NCBI GenBank assembly: GCA_024223125.1
Contig: JAAEOP010000013.1
Span: 1-22,337, forward strand
Source: Chloroflexota bacterium
GTDB taxonomy: Bacteria > Chloroflexota > Anaerolineae > Promineifilales > Promineifilaceae
Reading direction: 5' to 3'
DNA: 22,337 bases
Shown here: positions 16,442-22,337 of the stretch, in pieces
Numbering within the stretch: the stretch's first letter is position 1
Layout: each line of letters starts with the position of its first letter
Notes under the pieces: model-generated
The model's input: the letters and a program-made list of their open reading frames with translations, nothing else
Databases searched by the model: none
What the model was told of the DNA's origin: nothing
Position numbers and translations under genes: made by a program

Positions 16442-17128
16442 ATGAAACTGATACTGTTTGATATTGACGGCACACTCATTCGCAGCCACGGCGCTGGCCG
16501 AGAGACGATAGGCTACGCCCTGGAAAAGCTCTTTGGTACAGTTGGGCCGCTTCAAGATTATCATATGAGCGGCAAAACAGACCCCCGCATTATCCTTGAT
16601 CTGATGACAGCGGCCGGATTTGACCAGCGTGAAGTAGAAGAAAAGCTGCCCCAAGTGTATGAGTTGATGGCGGAATATGGCCGTAAAATTTTCCCGCAAC
16701 GAGAAATGGAACCTTGTCCTGGTATTCCTGAACTATTATCGGCCTTAAAGCGGCAAGAATCGGTTGTGCTAGGGTTGTTAACGGGTAATGCTCAGTTGAC
16801 GGCGCCTATCAAACTGACGGCCGCTAATATTGATCCGGCACAGTTTAGAGTGGGCGTATATGGTTCAGATGCGCTGGATCGAAATGAACTGCCTGCTATT
16901 GGAATTGAACGGGCAAACAGGTTGACTGGATATGAATTTGCTGGTTACAATACCATTATCATTGGCGACACACCGGCAGATATTTTATGCGCTCGTGCCG
17001 GAAAAGCGACGGCCGTTGCTGTTGCCAGCGGATGGCATTCAGCAGCAACTCTAACCAAATATCAGCCTGATCATCTCTTCGAAAATCTGGCGGATCTGGA
17101 TGCAGTTTTCCAGACTTTATTACGATAA
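16442..17128 (+). CDS. HAD-superfamily hydrolase (phosphoglycolate-phosphatase-like)
   Basis: Phosphatase of 228 aa. HAD motif I is FDIDGTLIRS, with nucleophile Asp7 and acid/base Asp9. Motif II is LLTGN. The motif III/IV region has IIIGDTPADILCARAGKA with the metal-binding aspartates. A helical C1-type cap lies between motifs I and II. The layout matches PGP/Gph-like small-molecule phosphatases. Substrate cannot be fixed from sequence. The start is ATG 16442 without a clear Shine-Dalgarno. The 91-aa gene follows 33 bp later with its own good ribosome site, so the two may be co-transcribed. Confidence 0.9.
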   Translation: MKLILFDIDGTLIRSHGAGRETIGYALEKLFGTVGPLQDYHMSGKTDPRIILDLMTAAGFDQREVEEKLPQVYELMAEYGRKIFPQREMEPCPGIPELLSALKRQESVVLGLLTGNAQLTAPIKLTAANIDPAQFRVGVYGSDALDRNELPAIGIERANRLTGYEFAGYNTIIIGDTPADILCARAGKATAVAVASGWHSAATLTKYQPDHLFENLADLDAVFQTLLR

Positions 17129-17161
17129 GATCAGGCTCATACAGGTAAAACAGGAGAAACC

Positions 17162-17437
17162 ATGAACGAGGAACAACACGTTGTTGCCAATATTTATCTA
17201 AATAAGCAGCATCCAACAAAGTTAACATTCCAAAAACTATATACCTGGGTAATTTGGCAGTTCCCCATTCCCAAGGGAGATGGATTATATGGCGCTGTGC
17301 ATCCGCCTATTCCTGAACACGGCTGGTATCCGGCCGTTGTTTTGGTTGAAGAAAAATGTGTAAAAGTATTTGCCCACCTCAATCGCAGATTCCCAACCCC
17401 TGAAACAGCCCAAGAATTTTTTCAAAACAACGAATAA
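17162..17437 (+). CDS. Hypothetical 91-aa protein
   Basis: I do not recognise a family. The start is well supported: ATG 17162 with AGGAG at 17152-17156, 5 nt spacing. The protein has no membrane segment or signal peptide. It has a Trp/Tyr-rich middle (LYTWVIWQFPIPKGDGLYG) with Pro-rich PPIPEHGWYP, then a beta-like segment (AVVLVEEKCVKVFAHLNRRF) and an acidic C-terminus. It looks like a small soluble cytoplasmic domain. It follows the HAD phosphatase gene in the same direction, but nothing shows a shared function. Confidence 0.75.
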   Translation: MNEEQHVVANIYLNKQHPTKLTFQKLYTWVIWQFPIPKGDGLYGAVHPPIPEHGWYPAVVLVEEKCVKVFAHLNRRFPTPETAQEFFQNNE

Positions 17438-17754
17438 AGCGCCTCAGATGCAAATGGCGACCTTGCATTGCACTATTTGCTATTCTCCACTGAGGTCAAA
17501 ATCAGTAATAATCCAAGTATAAAAGCGGTATTCTGCTTCATTAGAGGGCGCGGGGAACGCAGAGAATTGCCAGAGAAAATCCGCATCATTTGCGTTCATC
17601 CGCGTCCTTTTTTCGGTAGGGTCGCTAATTGATTCTTCAAAATCCCAAACCCAGCCCATATACGGCCGTCGCTTTGCGTCTGATCCGTATGCTGATTATC
17701 ATAAATGTTGTTCAAATCCCATACTTCAGACCCAGCGCCGGGTACTGAAATGAG
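17438..17754. other. 317-bp region without a confident gene; repeat-like and decayed coding sequence
   Basis: Contains a stretch at about 17575-17610 with phased near-repeats (AATCCGCATCA, TTTGCGTTC, ATCCGCGTCC) that looks like a dispersed intergenic repeat. On the minus strand, two overlapping frames look protein-like: 17480-17659 (see separate entry) and 17641-17750, which reads SEVWDLNNIYDN and then GRIWAGFGILKN. One ACGGCCGT lies at 17662. I read the region as old coding sequence plus repeats, next to the IS66 remnant. Confidence 0.4.
17480..17659 (-). CDS. Possible small ORF, 59 aa, doubtful
   Basis: Open frame from ATG 17657-17659 to TAG 17480-17482, with a protein-like acidic and aromatic composition (MGWVWDFEESISD; FLWQFSAFPAPSNEAEYRFY; TWIITDFDLSGE). 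There is no clear ribosome site. Part of it (about 17575-17610) overlaps repeat-like DNA, and another minus frame across its 5' part also looks coding. It could be a gene fragment or translated repeat rather than a real gene. No family recognised. Confidence 0.25.
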   Translation of the reverse strand: MGWVWDFEESISDPTEKRTRMNANDADFLWQFSAFPAPSNEAEYRFYTWIITDFDLSGE

Positions 17755-18590
17755 ATGTTATTATATTTTCACTGTGGGTTCGACCTATGTTCTTGGTCTT
17801 TGTTAGATAAACTAATTGATTATTGTGTGATACACAGCAAATTTGAACAGGGGATTGAATATGCTATGCAAATAATGCAGTATGATCAAGCTCGTGAACG
17901 TTCCCATAGCAACGAGGATACAGAAGAGAAGCAATCAGAGAAACGCCAGCCAGTTGCTGAAAGTGACAGGGCAAATACAGAAAAGAAACCTGAGGTGGCA
18001 AAGAATTGAAAACCTGGCAAGCAAATAGGAGCCAAGGGATTTGGGCGCACAGAAAAAATCCCGGTTACAGGGGAGGAAGTGCACAAGGCAGACCAATGTG
18101 CAGGTTGTGGGCAAGAATTCGGAGAAGATGAGCCGTTCGAGCGACGCACAGGCTCATATACACTAGACATAAAGAAAGTTGAGTTTGGCCTTGAAGTAAC
18201 AAATGTGCTGCATATTGCATATCTACGGAGCCACAGGTTGTGGCTGTGGACATTGGACGGAAAGTGAACACAGAAGATGTGAACGTGAAGAGGGGTGGGA
18301 AGTGGAAATAACTGAGTGGCATCACTAATCATATGTCTGTCGCTGCGAATGCGTCAATCACGTCCGCGAATTCGAGAATTTCTGGCTGATTGGCTGGGCA
18401 TATCTGTAAGTAAGGGGAGCATTAGTAAGTGCTTTGCCGAAGGCGGCCGGGCAGCTTCACAATTAGAAGATGAATTCGTGGCTGAAATACAGCAATCAGA
18501 GTTGCTGCATGTAGACGAAACTGGCTGGAAAGAAAACGGCAAAACAGTTTGGCTATGGGTTTTGAAAACGATGACGGTTACCTTCTATGA
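17755..18590 (+). pseudogene. IS66-family transposase (TnpC) remnant
   Basis: After an in-frame TGA (18007-18009), one frame gives KPGKQIGAKGFGRTEKIPVT and the zinc-finger-like CAGCGQEF, both typical of the IS66 TnpC N-terminal half. A shift near 18215 leads to IYGATGCGCGHWTESEH in another frame. A second shift near 18310 leads to LIICLSLRMRQSRPRIREFL, DWLGISVSKGSIS and LLHVDETGWKENGK, the last holding the first catalytic aspartate region. The match stops at about 18585, so the rest of the catalytic domain is absent. With one stop, two frameshifts and a 3' truncation it is dead. The left boundary is unclear; IS66 similarity is only clear from about 17950. Confidence 0.85.
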
Positions 18591-18995
18591 AGAAGTTAGG
18601 GTTGGTAGACGTGCAAGCTGATGGTAACATGCGTCATTATCGGCTTAACACAAAATTCCTGGAAGATATGAACAAAGACATCTTCTCGCCAACCAATCTG
18701 GCAACCCTTGCCCCCCATGAATCAGGCGATGCGTGGGAAAATCGTATTCTGGCAATTTATCTGGATGGAGATTACATCAAGGAAATTCCGCTTAAACGTA
18801 AAAAGCGGTTGGTTATCCTCAACTGGTTGGTACAAAAATTCGAGATGGATCGTCAATACCATGAATTGGAGTTAAATGCTCTACTGAAGCAATACAATCC
18901 TGATGTGGCCTCTTTGCGGCGCTATATGGTGAAAGAAAACCTGATGAACCGGAACAACAAAAATATATTGGCGAGTAACGGATGCCGTCCCCTAA
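18587..18995 (+). pseudogene. Truncated HTH-DUF2087 regulator with a 3' frameshift
   Basis: The body reads AIYLDGDYIKEIPLKRKKRL, VILNWLVQKFE and NPDVASLRRYMVKE, a good match to DUF2087. The front part, LGLVDVQADGNMRHYRLN, looks like the last helix and wing of an ArsR/MarR-type HTH; the rest of that domain is missing because the IS66 remnant abuts it at about 18585. At the 3' end, a run of five As (18959-18963) shifts the frame. With one A fewer the end reads NNKIYWRVTDAVP and stops at TAA 18993-18995, the usual DUF2087 ending; as sequenced, the frame runs on to 19009. The native stop overlaps the stop codon of the convergent MFS gene. Confidence 0.75.
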
Positions 18996-20284
18996 GTCGC
19001 TTCCTGTGAAAAATCCTGGGCGTAGATTTGTTGGCGGTTAACGGCCGTGAACATCACCCACACGGCCGTTACCAACACACCCAATCCCCCAAACAGCAAC
19101 GTCACCTGATCAATCGTCAATCCCAAATTGTCCAGACCATATCCCGCACCAAAAATGGAGAGCGATTGAGTCAATGTTAAAGCCGCAAATTCAAAAGCAA
19201 ATACCCGCCCCCGGTAACGATCAGGCACCACCATCTGCAAAAAGACGGCCGAAAAAACCCAAAGCGTACCTGTGCCTACCGTCCGCAAAAAGGTAGCCCC
19301 CAGGAACACGGGGAATGTGGGGGCCACCGCCAAACCCAATATCCCGGCCGTCATCAAAACAAACGAGACGGTTATTCCCAGTATTAAACGAGGTGGTTTG
19401 TCACCCAATCTACGCCGCAACAAAAGCGGCCCCAATCCGGTTCCCAATCCGCTAATGACATAAATAATCCCTAATGTAGCCGTGCCCCCATCCTCTATAG
19501 TAAAGAATTGTCCTAAAAATGTTGTATCTAAAGGGTACACATCGTTAGCATAAGTGACCTCAATAACATTGATAGCCCCCCAAACCAATGATCCACCCGC
19601 TTTGACCAAAGCAATGACCAGCAAAAAATGATGACGCCATAAGTAGCGAAAACCCTCAACAAAATCGAGCCAGCCTGTTTGCTTTGCTGCGGTCGTACCC
19701 TTCCTTTTTGGCACAACAATTCGACTAATCAACAAGGCTGAAAGCACAAACGTCATTGCATCCATCACGAATGCCGTTTGTACTCCAAATAAAGCTGCCA
19801 CCACCCCACCAACAAAAGCGCCCAACGCAAACATACTGCTCCAGGTAAAGCTATCTAAAGCATTAGCCGTTACCAAATTTTCTTTGCTGACGATGTTAGC
19901 AACAATAGCAGTGCGTGCTGGTGTAAACAAGGCGCTTAAAGCAAACTGTACGGCCGTCAACACATATAACATCCACACCTGCTCTGACGAACGGACAAAC
20001 AAAAACCCCAAGACCGTCACTGTTCGTAATAAGTCAGAAACAATCAATACGTGCTTACGATTAAATCGATCAGCAATAACACCGGCAATAGGGCTGAAAA
20101 GAAATAGGGGGATAAACCGCACCAAAAAGAGGTAACTTATTGCCACCCCAGAACTGGTCAACTCCGTTATCAATGCAGCAGAAGCAATGAGGTTAAACCA
20201 ATCGCCTAACAAGGAAACAACGTTTCCCCACCACAAATATCGGAAATTATGATTACGCCGGAGTAGATTGAGATATTCTTGCAT
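18992..20284 (-). CDS. MFS permease, MFS_3/EntS-like efflux type
   Basis: Integral membrane protein of 430 aa with about 12 hydrophobic helices. MFS motif A is present as GVIADRFNRKHVL between helices 2 and 3. The N-terminus (LLRRNHNFRYLWWGNVVSLLGDWF) is typical of the MFS_3 group, which includes siderophore and macrolide exporters. Export of a small molecule is likely; the substrate is unknown. ATG 20282-20284 fits the family N-terminus, but no good Shine-Dalgarno is seen. An upstream frame to 20347 is open and rejected because it gives no family-like sequence. The gene follows 5S rRNA on the same strand and ends with TAG overlapping the TAA of the DUF2087 regulator. Confidence 0.87.
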   Translation of the reverse strand: MQEYLNLLRRNHNFRYLWWGNVVSLLGDWFNLIASAALITELTSSGVAISYLFLVRFIPLFLFSPIAGVIADRFNRKHVLIVSDLLRTVTVLGFLFVRSSEQVWMLYVLTAVQFALSALFTPARTAIVANIVSKENLVTANALDSFTWSSMFALGAFVGGVVAALFGVQTAFVMDAMTFVLSALLISRIVVPKRKGTTAAKQTGWLDFVEGFRYLWRHHFLLVIALVKAGGSLVWGAINVIEVTYANDVYPLDTTFLGQFFTIEDGGTATLGIIYVISGLGTGLGPLLLRRRLGDKPPRLILGITVSFVLMTAGILGLAVAPTFPVFLGATFLRTVGTGTLWVFSAVFLQMVVPDRYRGRVFAFEFAALTLTQSLSIFGAGYGLDNLGLTIDQVTLLFGGLGVLVTAVWVMFTAVNRQQIYAQDFSQEAT

Positions 20285-20369
20285 GATACGGCCGAGGTAA
20301 ACCCACAATGAATGCCAACAAATAAAACGAGGAAAACAAAACCACAAACGACTAAAAGCAAATAAAAAG

Positions 20370-20507
20370 CAAGAAGGTCTGTTGGCAATGACCTACTCTC
20401 CCAGGGAGTCGCCCCCCCAGTACCATCAGCGCTAACGAGCTTAACTGCCGGGTTCGGGATGGTTCCGGGTGTACCCTCGCCGCTCTTATCACCAAAAGAC
20501 CTTCTTG
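20370..20507 (-). other. Long stem enclosing 5S rRNA (probable processing stem)
   Basis: CAAGAAGGTCT (20370-20380) and AGACCTTCTTG (20497-20507) are exact reverse complements, 11 bp, and lie directly outside the two ends of 5S rRNA. Such stems are typical substrates for RNase III-like maturation of rRNA precursors. Confidence 0.75.
20382..20496 (-). rRNA. rrf: 5S ribosomal RNA
   Basis: On the minus strand the sequence runs from TTGGTGAT at about 20496, through CGGGAACCATCCCGAACCCGG-type loop B/C sequence and AGTTAAGCTC, to GGGAGAGTAGGTCATTGCCAA near 20382. The ends pair as helix I. The length is about 115 nt. It follows 23S rRNA with about 140 nt between them and no tRNA gene in that gap. 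Ends are accurate to a few bases. Confidence 0.93.
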
Positions 20508-20640
20508 TCTTCTTGTTTTCTCTATTTTGCTTTTAACTTCCAGCTCCCTAACTGCCAAATAACGCCTCGTCTCTCCATCTAACCCCGCTTCCTACACCTA
20601 CCTCACGCCAAAGCGCCCAATTCTCCGCACCATGTGTCTA

Positions 20641-22337
<1,697 letters not shown>

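Larger units (their letters stand above)
722..19957. repeat. Dispersed palindromic octamer ACGGCCGT (about 28 copies)
   Basis: Exact copies include 722, 1100, 1850, 2125, 2493, 3100, 3951, 4430, 5430, 5492, 5987, 6960, 7544, 8996, 12424, 12778, 13487, 14203, 14503, 15366, 15567, 15756, 16134, 17009, 17662, 19041, 19062 and 19950. Most lie in coding sequence, read as Thr-Ala-Val or Asp-Gly-Arg depending on frame. About 0.4 copies would be expected by chance in DNA of this length and GC. No copies were seen in 9,004-12,423, 17,670-19,040 or the rRNA genes. Confidence 0.85.

Noticed and set aside
17443..17500. Nested short inverted repeats (CCTCAG/CTGAGG and GCAAAT/ATTTGC) after the 91-aa gene
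   Set aside because: The arms are 6 bp and alternative pairings are equally good; not distinguishable from chance by eye.
20507..20640. A tRNA gene between 23S and 5S rRNA
   Set aside because: No cloverleaf, T-loop (GGTTCGAATCC-like) or CCA-end pattern was found on either strand.

Overview
The window looks like chromosomal DNA of a Chloroflexota bacterium (Anaerolineae-like). This is an inference from gene content and from the dispersed palindrome ACGGCCGT; there is no full 16S rRNA to confirm it. Most genes have moderate GC. A clearly GC-richer block covers about 8,870-11,990. The right end is the 3' part of a 23S rRNA gene followed by 5S rRNA, both on the minus strand.

Layout: (1) 1-381, minus: remnant of a Tn5-like IS4-family transposase with an internal deletion. 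(2) 475-2,907, minus: MoxR-type AAA+ ATPase followed by a DUF58 protein, a standard two-gene pair. (3) 3,047-4,570, minus: multi-pass membrane protein resembling GT-C glycosyltransferases. (4) 4,630-8,697, minus: a fatty-acid beta-oxidation cluster, thiolase then a fused enoyl-CoA hydratase/3-hydroxyacyl-CoA dehydrogenase. A 70-aa protein and a retropepsin-like aspartyl protease sit between them. (5) 8,872-11,887 (probably to 11,979), minus, GC-rich: a type I phosphodiesterase/alkaline-phosphatase-superfamily protein with C-terminal TPRs, then a secreted protein with a C-terminal membrane anchor. Two near-identical 33-bp palindromes flank the second gene. (6) 12,073-13,362, minus: an MFS/GPH-like transporter. 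(7) 13,533-17,437, plus: ClpS, a class III aminotransferase, a DapA-family aldolase, a HAD phosphatase and a small unknown protein. (8) 17,438-18,995: decayed sequence, including an IS66 transposase remnant joined to a 5'-truncated HTH-DUF2087 regulator that also has a 3' frameshift. (9) 18,992-20,284, minus: an MFS efflux-type permease. (10) 20,370-22,337, minus: 5S rRNA inside a long stem, then partial 23S rRNA.

The housekeeping content is ordinary. The unusual signals are: the strongly over-represented octamer ACGGCCGT; several hairpins lying within about 20 nt of stop codons; a 7-base homopolymer that appears to cut the phosphatase-TPR gene off from its natural start; and the protease/partner cassette inside the beta-oxidation cluster. 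I did not find a convincing defence, CRISPR, secondary-metabolite or other clearly new multi-gene system.

All counts were made by eye. All family names come from motif recognition, not from database searches.
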